Assembly (NCBI GenBank): GCA_963764305.1
Contig: CAVXSD010000001.1
Location: forward strand, 62,001 to 126,000
DNA length: 64,000 nucleotides
Source: Bog-473 sp963764305
GTDB lineage: Bacteria > Actinomycetota > Acidimicrobiia > Acidimicrobiales > RAAP-2
Reading direction: 5' to 3'
Shown: positions 1 through 9,266 of the stretch, piece by piece
Layout of the letters: each line of letters begins with the position of its first letter
Numbering within the stretch: position 1 is the first letter of the stretch
Notes under the pieces: generated by a model
The model's database searches: none
Seen by the model: only the letters and a program-made list of their open reading frames with translations
What the model was told of the DNA's origin: nothing
Program-made: the position numbers and the translations under genes

Positions 1-134
1 TCCCAGTAGGGCCGCCACTCCGTGGAGACACGGCGATGCCCGACGTCGATGCCCTTCAGGATGCGACAGAACCGCAATTGGAGGGCATCGAAGATCCAAG
101 TGCTGTGGCACGACTCCAACGTGATGATGTGCAT
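1..134 (-). CDS. Partial conserved hypothetical protein, cut by window edge
   Basis: An open frame begins at an ATG (position 134) and runs off the left edge. The 44 visible residues start MHIITLES and include STWIFDALQLRFCRILKG and a VSTEWRPYW stretch. The aromatic-rich composition looks like protein rather than a GC-rich shadow. I do not recognise the family with certainty; it reads like the N-terminus of a small cytosolic actinobacterial protein. No Shine-Dalgarno sequence is visible before the ATG. The next gene on this strand ends 120 bases upstream. Confidence 0.45.
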   Translation of the reverse strand, partial: MHIITLESCHSTWIFDALQLRFCRILKGIDVGHRRVSTEWRPYW

Positions 135-254
135 GGGGTGAGCCTGACCGGCCACCCTCAACCTGAACTCGGAGGGACCTGGCCGAGGCCTTGGAATGTG
201 ATTGCAATGCGGTGACACTCTGCTGATGCCGTCGGCCCTCTGCGCCGATGTGAC

Positions 255-551
255 TCAGGCGGTGACGACCGCCTGGAAGTGCTCCACCACCGGGAAGGGG
301 TCGTAGAAGTGATGGAGCGCAGCGCGCCACTCCTGGTACGCCGCAGATCCTCGGAAGCCCTCGGTGTGGTCCTCGAGGCGTTCCCACTCCACCAGGAGCA
401 GGAAGCAGCCCGGTCGCTCCACGCCGCGCTCGACGCGCAGCGAGACGAAGCCCGGGCTGGCCGCGATGAGCGTTTTCGCCTTGTCCATCGCCTCGAGGAA
501 GGCGTCCTCCTGCCCGGCGATGACCTCGAGCAGCGCGTGCTCCGTGATCAC
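255..551 (-). CDS. Antibiotic biosynthesis monooxygenase (ABM) domain protein
   Basis: A 98-residue single-domain protein of the dimeric alpha/beta-barrel ABM superfamily. The layout fits: a strand (HALLEVIAGQEDAF), a helix (MDKAKTLIAASPGF), then LLVEWERLEDH, and a C-terminal YDPFPVVEHF strand. Members act as heme-degrading or cofactor-free monooxygenases, or as small stress proteins; the substrate cannot be told. The GTG start overlaps the stop of the upstream M20 gene (GTGA), so the two are probably translationally coupled and belong to the carboxylase operon. Confidence 0.8.
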   Translation of the reverse strand: MITEHALLEVIAGQEDAFLEAMDKAKTLIAASPGFVSLRVERGVERPGCFLLLVEWERLEDHTEGFRGSAAYQEWRAALHHFYDPFPVVEHFQAVVTA

Positions 552-1726
552 CGATGGAGCAACCGCGCGCGCAGCGCCGGATCCGTTGCGGCGTCGATGG
601 CCGTCCAGGCCAGCGCCACCGCGCCGTCGCGCACGGCGGCGTCCGCCGATGGCGTGATGCAGGCGGCCGCGAACTCGTGCTGGTGGTTCACGGCACCGTG
701 GGACTCGATCCCGATGAGGGGGTGGATCGTGGGCACCGCCAGCGAGACGTTGGCCATGTCCGTCGACAGCGTGGGTCGCGGTGTCCCGTCGTCATCGGCG
801 TCGAAGTGCCGTCCGAGCGCCTCGGCGTTGGCCCGGTAGGCCTGCAGGAGGACGGGATCGGCCTCCATGTGCGAGTACACCGGTGACAGCTCCTCGTAGT
901 CGAGCGAGCAGCCCGTGCCGAGCGCTCCAGCCTCGAAACAGGCGTCGACGCGCGGCCGCAGGGCGGCCAGCCCCTGGGCGGTGCGCGAACGGACCATGTA
1001 GCGGGCGGTGACCGAGGCGGGGATGACGTTGGCCGCAGACGAGCTCTTGGTGACCACGCCGTGCACCTGGTCTCCCGGGGGAAGCTGCTGGCGCAGGAGG
1101 CCGATGGCCACCTGTGCGATCGTCAGCGCATCCTGCGCATTGACTCCTTCCCAGGGCGCAGCCGAGGCGTGGGCCTCGCGTCCTCCGAAATGGACGTCGT
1201 AGTGCGCTACGGCGAGACAGGTCGCCGTGAGCCGCTCTGTGGGCCAGGGGTGCACCATCATGGCGGCGTGGACGCCGGCGAAGGCGCCGCGTTCGAGCAT
1301 GAGCACCTTGCCACCGCCGCCCTCCTCGGCCGGGGTCCCGAGCACGCGTACGCTCAGCCCGAGCTCGTCGGCCACCGCAGCCAACGCCAGGCCGGCCCCT
1401 ACCGCAGTTGCGGCGATGATGTTGTGCCCGCAGGCGTGGCCGACGTCAGGCAGGGCGTCGTACTCGGCGCACACGGCCACGACGAGGTCCCCGTCACCTG
1501 TCCGGGACTCGAGCGCCGTCGGCAGGTCGTAGACGCCCTCGTTCACGGCGAGCCCGCCGGCGCGCAACGCCTCGGCGACGGCCCGGGCCGAGGCCGTCTC
1601 TCCGAAGCACAGCTCGGGCGTCGCGTGGACCGAGTGGCTCAGCGAGACGAGTTGGTCCAGGTGCCGATCGACGACCGCGGCGGCGGCCTCCTTGGCCGAC
1701 GACGTGGTGACCGGCGAGCGGCTCAC
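548..1726 (-). CDS. M20 family metallo-amidohydrolase/peptidase
   Basis: A 392-residue cytosolic amidohydrolase of the M20D type (aminoacylase / aminobenzoyl-glutamate hydrolase-like). Metal and catalytic motifs are present: HACGHN at about residues 97-102, AEEGGGG at about 133-139 (general base Glu), and a C-terminal GAVNHQHEF region typical of the M20D metal site. The dimerisation insert lies between about residues 180 and 300. The GTG start directly abuts the stop codon of the carboxylase gene (TAGGTG), and its stop overlaps the ABM gene start. This implies one operon. The substrate is unknown; the link with a biotin carboxylase suggests acyl or amino-acyl catabolism, which is inference. 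Confidence 0.88.
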   Translation of the reverse strand: MSRSPVTTSSAKEAAAAVVDRHLDQLVSLSHSVHATPELCFGETASARAVAEALRAGGLAVNEGVYDLPTALESRTGDGDLVVAVCAEYDALPDVGHACGHNIIAATAVGAGLALAAVADELGLSVRVLGTPAEEGGGGKVLMLERGAFAGVHAAMMVHPWPTERLTATCLAVAHYDVHFGGREAHASAAPWEGVNAQDALTIAQVAIGLLRQQLPPGDQVHGVVTKSSSAANVIPASVTARYMVRSRTAQGLAALRPRVDACFEAGALGTGCSLDYEELSPVYSHMEADPVLLQAYRANAEALGRHFDADDDGTPRPTLSTDMANVSLAVPTIHPLIGIESHGAVNHQHEFAAACITPSADAAVRDGAVALAWTAIDAATDPALRARLLHR

Positions 1727-3482
1727 CTACTCGATCACCGCGACCACGTCGCCGGCACCAACCGGGTCGCCGGCGCTCACCTTGATCTCCTTGATCACGC
1801 CCGCCTTCTCCGCGGCGACGGCGTTCTCCATCTTCATCGCTTCGAGGAGGCAGATCGTCTGGCCCACCTCGACGACGTCGCCCACAGCCACGAGGACCTT
1901 GACGATGGTGCCTTGCATGGGGATCGTGACCTGGCCCGAGCCGGTGCCGCCCGCCGACGCTGCGGCCCGCTTGGGCCGTCCGGCCACGCGGCCGGGTAGG
2001 GCGGTCGTCCCCAGGTCGGGCACCCACAGCCGCACGGAGAACCGCCGCCCGTCGACCTCCGCTGTCACGTCGCGTTGGACGGTGGGCACCTCGTCCTCGG
2101 CCGGCGCCGGAGCAGTTGCCGGTTCGGTCACCAGGCCGCTGAGGTCGAGCCGGTCCTCCACCCACTTGGTCGAATGGGTGGCCGCCGCGAAGTCCGGGTG
2201 GCTCAGAATGGCCACGTCAGCAGGCAGTGTGGTCGCCACTCCGGTGATCCGGGTCTCGCCGATTGCGCGCAGCATGCGCCGACGAGCCGCTTCGCGGTCG
2301 GGGGCCCAGACGATCATCTTGGCGATCAGGTTGTCGTAGTACTGCGAGACCGTGTCGCCGGACTCGTAGCCGGCATCGAGGCGGACGCCCGGGCCCGAGG
2401 CCGCGTGGAACGAGGTCAGGGTGCCCGGTGAAGGCGAGAAGCGCCCGCCGCTGGGGTCCTCGGCGTTGATGCGGATCTCGATGGCGTGCCCGTTCCGCGT
2501 GATGTCCTCCTGGGTGAAGTCCAGCGGCTCGCCCGAGGCGATGCGGATCTGCCAGGCGACGAGGTCCAGCCCGGTCACCAGCTCGGTGACGGGGTGCTCC
2601 ACCTGGAGGCGGGTGTTCATCTCGAGGAAGTAGAACTCGTCGTCCTGGTACAGGAACTCCACGGTCCCGGCGTTGTAGTAGCCGCAGGCCTCGGACACCT
2701 TCACCGCAGCCACGCCCATGGCGTGGCGGACCTCGTCGGGGAAGTCGGGGGCCGGACTTTCCTCTATAAGCTTCTGGTGGCGGCGCTGGGCCGAGCAGTC
2801 CCGCTCGCCGAGCCACAGCGTGGTGCCGTGCTGGTCGGCCAGCACCTGCATCTCGACGTGGCGGGGCCAGGCGAGATAGCGCTCCAGGTAGATCTCGGGC
2901 CGGCCGAAGTAGGCCTGCGCCTCGCGGGCCGCCGATTCCATGGCCTCCGCCGCCTCCTCCGCCGCGGCCGACGACCTTCATGCCGCGCCCGCCGCCGCCG
3001 TAGGCCGCCTTGATCGCCACCGGCCAGCCGTGGAGGTCGCCGAAGGCGACCACCTCGTCGGGCGAGGTCAGCGGCTCCGACCGGCCGGGGACGCCCGCCA
3101 CACCGGCTTGCTCGGCGGCCAGACGCGAGCTGATCTTGTCGCCCATGACCTCGATCGCCCCGGGTGGGGGACCGATGAACGTCACACCGCGCTCGGTGAT
3201 GGCACGTGCGAAGTCCGTGTTCTCGGAGAAGAAGCCGTAGCCGGGGTGGACCCCGTCGGCGCCGCTCTCCTCGATGGCGTGGAGGATCGCCTCTGTGTTG
3301 AGGTAGCTCTCGGCCGCCGACTCGCCACCGAGGGCGTAGGCCTCGTCCGCCATGCGGACGTGCAGGGCGTCGCGATCGAGGTTGGAGTACACCGCCACCG
3401 TGGCGACGCCGAGCTCACGACACGTCCGGATCACCCGGACGGCGATTTCGCCGCGATTTGCAATCAGGACCTTCTGGAGCAC
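1727..3482 (-). CDS. Acetyl-/propionyl-CoA carboxylase alpha subunit (biotin carboxylase plus BCCP), frameshifted
   Basis: After repair of one frameshift this is about 585 residues, the usual length of an actinobacterial AccA3-like alpha chain. It starts with MLQKVLIANRGEIAVRVIR, has the ATP-grasp glycine loop GGGGRGMKVV and the ERDCS / EMNTRLQVEHPVTE signatures, and ends in a biotinyl domain with the biotin-accepting Lys in LLEAMKMENAV. The frame breaks after GRGMKVV; one surplus base in the CC at 2968-2969 (plus strand) restores AAAEEAAEAMESAAREA. A sequencing error is likely because everything else is conserved. It carboxylates biotin for acetyl-CoA or propionyl-CoA carboxylase. The divergent neighbour is the biotin ligase that would modify it. 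Confidence 0.9.
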
Positions 3483-3527
3483 TTCCTTCTTCCTCCCTGA
3501 GGCGGACCTTCACAATTGCACGCGCCC

Positions 3528-3540
3528 TAAGGTGTCTGCC
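3528..3540 (+). promoter_or_regulatory. Putative -10 box for leaderless birA mRNA
   Basis: TAAGGT at 3528-3533 followed by 7 nt and the ATG. No Shine-Dalgarno is present. No good -35 is seen, so this rests on the repeated spacing pattern in this window. Confidence 0.4.
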
Positions 3541-4317
3541 ATGTGGGGCGGTGAGTGGGACGTCCACCGGCTCGACGAGGTCGGCTCCACCAACACCTAT
3601 GTGCGTGACCGGGCCCGTCAGGGGGCTCCTGCAGGGCTGGTCGCCGTGGCCGACCACCAGACGGCCGGCCGGGGGCGCCTCGACCGCCGCTGGGAGTCAC
3701 CTCCGGGAGCGAACCTGCTGGCCTCGATCCTCCTCCGTCCAGCTTGTGGCAGCGGGGACGTGCACCTGTGCTCGGGGGCCGTGGCCCTCGCCGGTGCCGA
3801 TGCCTGCCGGGAGGTGGCCGGGGTGGAGCCCGTGCTCAAGTGGCCAAACGACCTGCTCCTCGACGGCGCCAAGCTCGCCGGGGTCCTGGCCGAGGCCGAA
3901 TTCGCAGGGCCCTCCCTGACGGCCGTCGTGGTCGGCATCGGGATCAACGTGGCCTGGCCCGGTCCCGCGGGGGTCGGGGGCACCTGCCTCGACGACGTGG
4001 GCGTGACGGCGCAGCCAGTGGACCGCCAGGTCCTCCTCCGGCACCTGCTGGGCGCCTTGGCCCCCCGGCTCGCCCTGCTCGACGAGGCGGACGGGCGGCG
4101 GCGTTTGGCCGAGGAAGTCCGCCGGCGCTGCGCCACGCTCGGCCAGGAGGTGCGGGTGATCCTGGCCGGGGAGGAGCTGACCGGGCGGGCCGCCGCCATC
4201 GACGACGCCGGCCACCTGGTGATCGAGACAGCCTCGGGACCCCGGGCCGTGAGCGCCGGCGACGTGGTGCATCTGCGGCCTCACCAGGGCAGGAGAGGGG
4301 TGCGGGGCTTGGGCTAA
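3541..4317 (+). CDS. birA: Biotin--[acetyl-CoA-carboxylase] ligase
   Basis: A 258-residue monofunctional (group I) biotin protein ligase without the N-terminal DNA-binding domain of E. coli BirA. Seen are GSTNTYVRDRA, the biotinyl-AMP loop TAGRGRLDRRW, KWPNDLLLDGAKLAGVL, GIGINV, and a C-terminal SH3-like domain (LAGEELTGRAAAIDDAGHLVIET). I chose the ATG at 3541: a TAAGGT box at 3528-3533 lies 7 nt upstream, the leaderless spacing seen elsewhere here, and homology begins just after it. The gene is divergent from the biotin carboxylase across 58 bases, so enzyme and substrate protein are neighbours. Confidence 0.92.
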   Translation: MWGGEWDVHRLDEVGSTNTYVRDRARQGAPAGLVAVADHQTAGRGRLDRRWESPPGANLLASILLRPACGSGDVHLCSGAVALAGADACREVAGVEPVLKWPNDLLLDGAKLAGVLAEAEFAGPSLTAVVVGIGINVAWPGPAGVGGTCLDDVGVTAQPVDRQVLLRHLLGALAPRLALLDEADGRRRLAEEVRRRCATLGQEVRVILAGEELTGRAAAIDDAGHLVIETASGPRAVSAGDVVHLRPHQGRRGVRGLG

Positions 4318-4318
4318 C

Positions 4319-5353
4319 ATGCCCGGCACTATGCGCCTTCTCGTCACGGGAGGTGCCGGTTTTATCGGGTCGAACTTCGCCCGTTACTGGGTGGAACAGC
4401 ACCCCGAGGACCATGTGGTCGTCTACGACGTCCTCACCTACGCCGGCAACCGACCCAGCCTGTCCGACATCGAGGACAGGATCGTCTTCGTCCAGGGCGA
4501 CATCTGCGACCCGGCGGCGGCCGAGAAGTCGCTGCGGGACGAGGGGATCGACACGGTCGTCCACTTCGCCGCCGAGTCGCACAACTCGCTGGCCGTGCTC
4601 AACCCCGGGCTGTTCTTCCGCACGAACGTTCTCGGGACCCAGACCATGCTCGAGGCGGCCCGGCAGGCGGAGGTGGCGCGCTTCCACCACGTCTCGACCT
4701 GCGAGGTCTACGGGGACCTGGCGCTCGATGCCGACGAGGTCTTCCACGAGGACTCCCCCTACCGGCCCCGCACGCCCTACAACGCCTCGAAGGCCGGGGC
4801 CGACCACGCGGTGCGGGCCTACGCCGAGACGTACGGGCTGCCCATCACCATCACCAACTGCGCCAACAACTACGGCCCGTACCAATTCCCCGAGAAGCTG
4901 ATCCCGCACTTCTGCGCGCTGGCGCTCGACGACCAGGCGCTCACGCTCTACGCCAGCACGGAGAACCGCCGCGAGTGGCTGCACGTATACGACCACTGCA
5001 CCGCCATCGACGCCGTGCTCGCCCGGGGGCGAGTGGGTGAGACGTACCACGTGGGCAGCGGCGTGGAGGCGTCGATCATGGAGGTGGCCGACCGCATCCT
5101 CGCCGCGCTGGGCAAGCCGGACTCGCTCAAGAGAATCGTGCCCGACCGCCCCGGTCACGACCGGCGCTACGTCCTCGACGCCACCAAGCTGCGTACGGAG
5201 CTGGGCTGGGCGCCCTCGGTGGAATGGGAGCAGGGCCTGGCGGACACGGTGTCGTGGTACGCGGCGAACCGGGACTGGTGGGAGCCGCTGCGGGCCCGGG
5301 CGCCGATTGCCGAGGGGGCCTGGGGAACCGGGACAGGGTCCGGGACCGCCTGA
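4319..5353 (+). CDS. rfbB: dTDP-glucose 4,6-dehydratase
   Basis: A 344-residue extended SDR. The NAD-binding GGAGFIGSN motif lies at about residues 11-19. Also seen are FAAESHN, the TCEVYGD active-site segment, the catalytic YNASK motif, the nucleotide-sugar segment NCANNYGPYQFPEKLIP, and NRREWLHVYDHC. It converts dTDP-glucose to dTDP-4-keto-6-deoxyglucose in the dTDP-rhamnose pathway. The ATG at 4319 follows the birA stop by one base; an internal ATG at 4331 (MRLLVTGG) is an alternative start. The dTDP-rhamnose reductase follows directly, and the run of coupled genes behind it builds surface glycans. Confidence 0.93.
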   Translation: MPGTMRLLVTGGAGFIGSNFARYWVEQHPEDHVVVYDVLTYAGNRPSLSDIEDRIVFVQGDICDPAAAEKSLRDEGIDTVVHFAAESHNSLAVLNPGLFFRTNVLGTQTMLEAARQAEVARFHHVSTCEVYGDLALDADEVFHEDSPYRPRTPYNASKAGADHAVRAYAETYGLPITITNCANNYGPYQFPEKLIPHFCALALDDQALTLYASTENRREWLHVYDHCTAIDAVLARGRVGETYHVGSGVEASIMEVADRILAALGKPDSLKRIVPDRPGHDRRYVLDATKLRTELGWAPSVEWEQGLADTVSWYAANRDWWEPLRARAPIAEGAWGTGTGSGTA

Positions 5354-5356
5354 GGG

Positions 5357-6271
5357 GTGCGCATCCTGATCACCGGGGCGGACGGGCAGCTGGGCCGTGA
5401 CCTGCTCGACTGCCTGGCGGGACGGGTGCCCGCCGGGGGTCGCCGCTGTGCCCTTCTGGGCCCGGAGGGTCCGCGGGCCGGCCTCGACCACGAGGTCCTG
5501 GCCACCGACATCGGGAACATGGCGGTCGATGACCGGGATGCCGTCCTGACGACGTTCACCGCCTTCCGGCCCGAGCTGGTCCTCCACGGCGGCGCGCTCA
5601 CCGCGGTCGATCGCTGCGAGACCGAGGCCGACCTGGCCTTCGCCGTGAACGCCGTCGGCACCCGTCACGTGGCCGAGGCCGCCGCCCTGGTGGGGGCCCA
5701 CATGGTCTACGTGTCGACCGACTACGTCTTCGACGGCACCTCGGATCGCCCTTACCGCGAGTGGGACAGCCCCGGCCCGACGTCTGTCTATGGTGCCTCC
5801 AAGCTGGCGGGGGAACGGGAGTGCCGGCCCGGGTCGACGATCGTGCGGACGAGCTGGGTGTGTGGTGCGCACGGAGCCAACATGGTCGTGACGGCATTGC
5901 GCCTGGCCGACGGCGAGGGGGAGCTGAAGTTCATCGACGACCAACACGGGTCGCCGACCTTCACCGCCGACCTGGCGCCGGCGGTTGTCACGCTCGGGCT
6001 CGACCGGCGCCCCGGGATCTTCCACGTGACCAACAGCGGTGCCACCACCTGGTGGGGCTTGGTGCGGGCGGTTCTGGCCGAGGCCGGAGCCGACCCCGAG
6101 CGGGTACGGCCCATCAGCACTGCCGAGCTCGACCCGCCGCGCCCGGCGCCACGCCCGGCCAACTCGGTGCTCGACAACATGGCGCTGCGCCTGAGCGGAC
6201 TGCCGGCCCTGCCCGCGTGGCAGGACGGTCTGGCCCGGCTGGTCCCCGCGCTCCGGGCGCGGGCGACGTGA
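5357..6271 (+). CDS. rfbD: dTDP-4-dehydrorhamnose reductase
   Basis: A 304-residue RmlD-type reductase. It has the NADPH-binding GADGQLGRDL near the N-terminus, then GGALTAVDRCE, YVSTDYVFDG and the catalytic SVYGASKLAGE, and the typical DQHGSPTFTADLAPA segment. It reduces dTDP-4-keto-rhamnose to dTDP-L-rhamnose. The start is GTG at 5357, three bases after rfbB. Its stop overlaps the GTG of the next gene. The rmlA and rmlC genes are not in the window, so they must lie elsewhere in the genome. Confidence 0.92.
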   Translation: MRILITGADGQLGRDLLDCLAGRVPAGGRRCALLGPEGPRAGLDHEVLATDIGNMAVDDRDAVLTTFTAFRPELVLHGGALTAVDRCETEADLAFAVNAVGTRHVAEAAALVGAHMVYVSTDYVFDGTSDRPYREWDSPGPTSVYGASKLAGERECRPGSTIVRTSWVCGAHGANMVVTALRLADGEGELKFIDDQHGSPTFTADLAPAVVTLGLDRRPGIFHVTNSGATTWWGLVRAVLAEAGADPERVRPISTAELDPPRPAPRPANSVLDNMALRLSGLPALPAWQDGLARLVPALRARAT

Positions 6272-7584
6272 CACCGGAGGGCGATGGCCGGGCAGAGCGG
6301 CGCACGGTGGCCGTCATCGGCGCCGGCTACGTGGGGCTGCCGACCGCGGCCACGCTGGCACACTTCGGCCACCAGGTCGTGCTGGCCGAGCGCGAGCCAT
6401 TCAAGCTGGCCGCGCTGCGCGACGGGCGCCTGCCGATCGTGGAGGCGGACCTCGACGAGCTGGTGGCGGGCGGTGTGGCGGCCGGGAACCTCTCCTTCAC
6501 CGAGTCGGCGGTCGAAGCCGTGGCCGGGGCGGAATTCGTCTTCTTGTGCGTGCCGACGCCCCAGAGCGCCGACGGCTCGGCCGATCTGTCCTACGTCGAG
6601 GCGGCGGCCAAGGAGATCGCGTCGCAGCTGAAGCCCGGCGCCATCGTGGTCAACAAGTCGACCGTGCCGGTCGGGTCGGCCGACATGGTCGAGCGGGTCA
6701 TCGGGCGCGCCGACATCAGCGTGGTGTCCAACCCCGAATTCCTCCGGGAGGGCACTGCGGTGGTCGACAGCCTCAACCCGGACCGGATCGTCGTGGGCGC
6801 GGAGGATGCCCGGGTGGCCGCCAGGGTGGGGGACCTGTTCTCATCGACCCGGGCGCCGCTCATCGTGACCGACGCCACGACGTCGGAGACGATCAAGTAC
6901 GCGTCGAACGCGTTCCTGGCCACGAAGCTGAGCTTTGTCAACGCCCTGGCGGGACTCTGCGAGGAGGTCGGCGCCGACGCCCGCGATGTCCTGCTCGGGC
7001 TGGGCTACGACAAGCGCATCGGGTTCGAGTTCCTCCGCCCCGGACCGGGCTGGGGCGGTTCGTGCCTGCCGAAGGACACCCGGGCCCTGCTCCACATCGC
7101 CGGCGAGGCCGGCTACGACTTCTCGCTGCTGGCCGGCGCGATCGCCTCCAACGACGAGCAGCTCTCCCGGGTGGTGGCCAAGGTCGAGACGGCCTGCGGC
7201 GGCTCGGTCGAGGGGGCGACGCTGGCCGTCTGGGGCCTCACCTTCAAAGCAAACACCGACGACCGGCGCGACTCGCCGAGCCTGGAGATCGCCCATCGCC
7301 TGGCCGGCCTGGGTGCGACCGTCCAGGCGTTCGATCCCACCGTCGACGCCGAGGCCGACGTCCCCGACCTGCAGGACATGCAGCTGCACCCCGATCCCTA
7401 CGCGGCGGCGGCGGGAGCCCGGGCCCTCGTCGTGCTCACCGAGTGGGACGAGTTCCGCTGGGTCGACTTCGCCCGCGTGCTCGCCGCCATGGCGGAGCCC
7501 AACATCGTCGACGCCCGCAACCTGCTCGACCCCGCCGCAGTGCGGCGCATGGGCTTCTCCTATTCGGGGATCGGGCGCCGGTGA
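6268..7584 (+). CDS. UDP-glucose 6-dehydrogenase
   Basis: A 438-residue UDP-glucose/GDP-mannose dehydrogenase. The N-terminal NAD-binding motif is VIGAGYVGLPTA. Next come CVPTPQ, NKSTVPVGSAD, NPEFLREGTAV and ETIKYASNAFLA. The catalytic Cys lies in PGPGWGGSCLPKDT, followed by the C-terminal LTFKANTDDRRDSPS nucleotide-binding segment. It oxidises UDP-glucose to UDP-glucuronate. UDP-ManNAc dehydrogenases are related, but the adjacent UDP-xylose-synthase-like gene favours UDP-glucose. I chose the GTG at 6268, which overlaps the rfbD stop (GTGA); the frame is open far upstream, but homology starts here. Confidence 0.9.
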   Translation: MTPEGDGRAERRTVAVIGAGYVGLPTAATLAHFGHQVVLAEREPFKLAALRDGRLPIVEADLDELVAGGVAAGNLSFTESAVEAVAGAEFVFLCVPTPQSADGSADLSYVEAAAKEIASQLKPGAIVVNKSTVPVGSADMVERVIGRADISVVSNPEFLREGTAVVDSLNPDRIVVGAEDARVAARVGDLFSSTRAPLIVTDATTSETIKYASNAFLATKLSFVNALAGLCEEVGADARDVLLGLGYDKRIGFEFLRPGPGWGGSCLPKDTRALLHIAGEAGYDFSLLAGAIASNDEQLSRVVAKVETACGGSVEGATLAVWGLTFKANTDDRRDSPSLEIAHRLAGLGATVQAFDPTVDAEADVPDLQDMQLHPDPYAAAAGARALVVLTEWDEFRWVDFARVLAAMAEPNIVDARNLLDPAAVRRMGFSYSGIGRR

Positions 7585-8528
7585 GCCGCGTCGTGGTGGC
7601 CGGTGGCGCCGGCTTCCTCGGCTCGCACCTCTGCGACCGGCTGGTCGAGCGGGGTGACACTGTCGTCTGCCTGGACGACCTCTCCACCGGGTCTCGGGAG
7701 AACGTGGCCCACCTGCTGGGCCTCGATGCCTTCACTCTGGTGGTCACCGATGTCAGCGACAAGGTGGAGCTCGACAACGGCTTCAAGGTCGATGCCGTCT
7801 GCAACCTGGCCTCGCCGGCGTCACCACTGGAGTATCTCGCGCGGCCCTTCGAAACGCTGGCGGTCGGGAGCGAGGGCACCCGCCGTCTCCTGGAGCTCGC
7901 CCGGGCGCATGAGGCCCGCTTCGTCATGGCGAGCACGAGCGAGGTCTACGGGGATCCCGAGATACACCCTCAGGTGGAGTCGTACCGGGGCAACGTCGAC
8001 CCCACGGGGCCGCGCAGCGTCTACGACGAATCGAAGCGGTTCGCTGAGAGCTTGACCATGGCCATGCACCGCGCTCATGGCCTCAACGTCGGGATTGCCC
8101 GGATCTTCAACACCTACGGGCCCCGTCTCTCGCCGGGCGATGGCCGTGTGGTGTCCAACTTCATTGTGCAGGCCCTGCGGGGCGAGTCCCTGACCGTCTA
8201 CGGGGACGGCAGCCAGACGCGGAGCCTGTGCTTCGTGGACGACGAGATCGCCGGCCTGATGGCCCTCCTCGACTCGTCGCTCGTGGGCCCGGTCAACATC
8301 GGCAACCCTGACGAGCGGTCAATCCTCGAACTGGCCCACCTCGTCCGGGAGGTTACCGGGTCGGCATCGGACATCGCCTTTCAGCCGCTGCCGACCGACG
8401 ACCCCACCCGCCGCTGCCCCGATATCACCTTGGCCCGGCGAGAGCTGAGTTGGGAGCCGAAGATCGGGCTACGCGAGGGGATTGAACGCACGATCGACTA
8501 CTTCGCAGAGAAAGTGACGGGACCATGA
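7581..8528 (+). CDS. UDP-glucuronate decarboxylase (UDP-xylose synthase)-like NAD-dependent epimerase
   Basis: A 315-residue extended SDR. It has GGAGFLGSHLCDRL at the N-terminus, NLASPASPLEY (the Ala-Ser-Pro segment typical of UDP-xylose synthases), STSEVYGDPEIHPQ, the catalytic SVYDESKRFAE, the RIFNTYGPRLSPGDGRVVSNF segment and GDGSQTRSLCFVDD. It is predicted to decarboxylate UDP-glucuronate, the product of the previous enzyme, to UDP-xylose. The GTG start overlaps the previous stop (GTGA), and its own stop overlaps the next ATG. Substrate assignment is by family and neighbour. Confidence 0.88.
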   Translation: MSRVVVAGGAGFLGSHLCDRLVERGDTVVCLDDLSTGSRENVAHLLGLDAFTLVVTDVSDKVELDNGFKVDAVCNLASPASPLEYLARPFETLAVGSEGTRRLLELARAHEARFVMASTSEVYGDPEIHPQVESYRGNVDPTGPRSVYDESKRFAESLTMAMHRAHGLNVGIARIFNTYGPRLSPGDGRVVSNFIVQALRGESLTVYGDGSQTRSLCFVDDEIAGLMALLDSSLVGPVNIGNPDERSILELAHLVREVTGSASDIAFQPLPTDDPTRRCPDITLARRELSWEPKIGLREGIERTIDYFAEKVTGP

Positions 8529-9259
8529 CCGACGCAGACCTGAACCCGCTGGCGGCGCCGCGGGTCTACCGGACACTCAGCGTCATCATGCCGGTGTTCA
8601 ACGAACGTGCGACGGTGGCCGAGGTCATCCGGCGCATGCGGGCGGTGGAACTGCCGTTGGTCCTCCAGATCATTGCGGTCGACGACGGGAGCAGTGACGG
8701 CTCGGACAAGGTGCTCAACGCCCTCGAGGACTCCACGGTGCGGGTCATCCATCACAAGGTGAACCAGGGCAAGGGCGCGGCCATTCGTACGGGACTGGCC
8801 GAGGCCCACGGCGATCTCGTCATGGTGCAGGACGCCGACCTCGAGTACGACCCCAACGACTGGCCGCGCCTGCTCGATCCGATCTTGCGCGGAAAGTCCC
8901 GCGTTGTCTATGGCAGCCGGTTCACCGGCGAGCGCAAGAACATGCTGCCATTGCACTGGGTGGGCAACCGTCTGCTGTCGCTGGTCACCAACGTGCTCTA
9001 CAGCTCCACGCTGTCGGACATGGAGACGTGTTACAAGGTGTTCGACGCCCAGGTGCTCGAGGGCCTCACCATCGTGTCGAACAAGTTCGAGTTCGAACCC
9101 GAGATCACGGCCAAGGTGCTGCGGCGCGGCCACCGGATCTACGAGGTCCCGATCTCGTATGCGGGCCGCGAACCGAACGAGGGGAAGAAGATCACCTGGC
9201 GCGACGGGTTCGGCGCCATGAAGGCCCTGGTCAAGTTCCGCTTCACCCGGGAGTACTGA
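8525..9259 (+). CDS. Glycosyltransferase family 2 (dolichyl-phosphate mannose synthase-like)
   Basis: A 244-residue GT-A fold transferase without membrane segments. It shows SVIMPVFNERATVAEVI, the UDP-binding AVDDGSSDGSDKVL, HKVNQGKGAAIRTGL and a DXD-type DADLEYDP. The C-terminal YEVPISYAGREPNEGKKITWRDG motif is typical of DPM1-like and polyprenyl-phosphate sugar transferases. It probably charges a polyprenyl phosphate, or extends a lipid-linked glycan, on the cytoplasmic face. The ATG overlaps the preceding stop (ATGA). Confidence 0.85.
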   Translation: MTDADLNPLAAPRVYRTLSVIMPVFNERATVAEVIRRMRAVELPLVLQIIAVDDGSSDGSDKVLNALEDSTVRVIHHKVNQGKGAAIRTGLAEAHGDLVMVQDADLEYDPNDWPRLLDPILRGKSRVVYGSRFTGERKNMLPLHWVGNRLLSLVTNVLYSSTLSDMETCYKVFDAQVLEGLTIVSNKFEFEPEITAKVLRRGHRIYEVPISYAGREPNEGKKITWRDGFGAMKALVKFRFTREY

Positions 9260-9266
9260 GCGCCGG

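Noticed and set aside
5761..6267. N-terminal extension of the UDP-glucose dehydrogenase frame by 169 codons
   Set aside because: The stretch overlaps rfbD entirely; homology starts at GTG 6268, which overlaps the rfbD stop.
3944..6274. A 776-codon open frame on the minus strand opposite rfbB/rfbD
   Set aside because: Arg/Pro/Gly-rich shadow without motifs; the opposite strand holds complete well-known enzymes.
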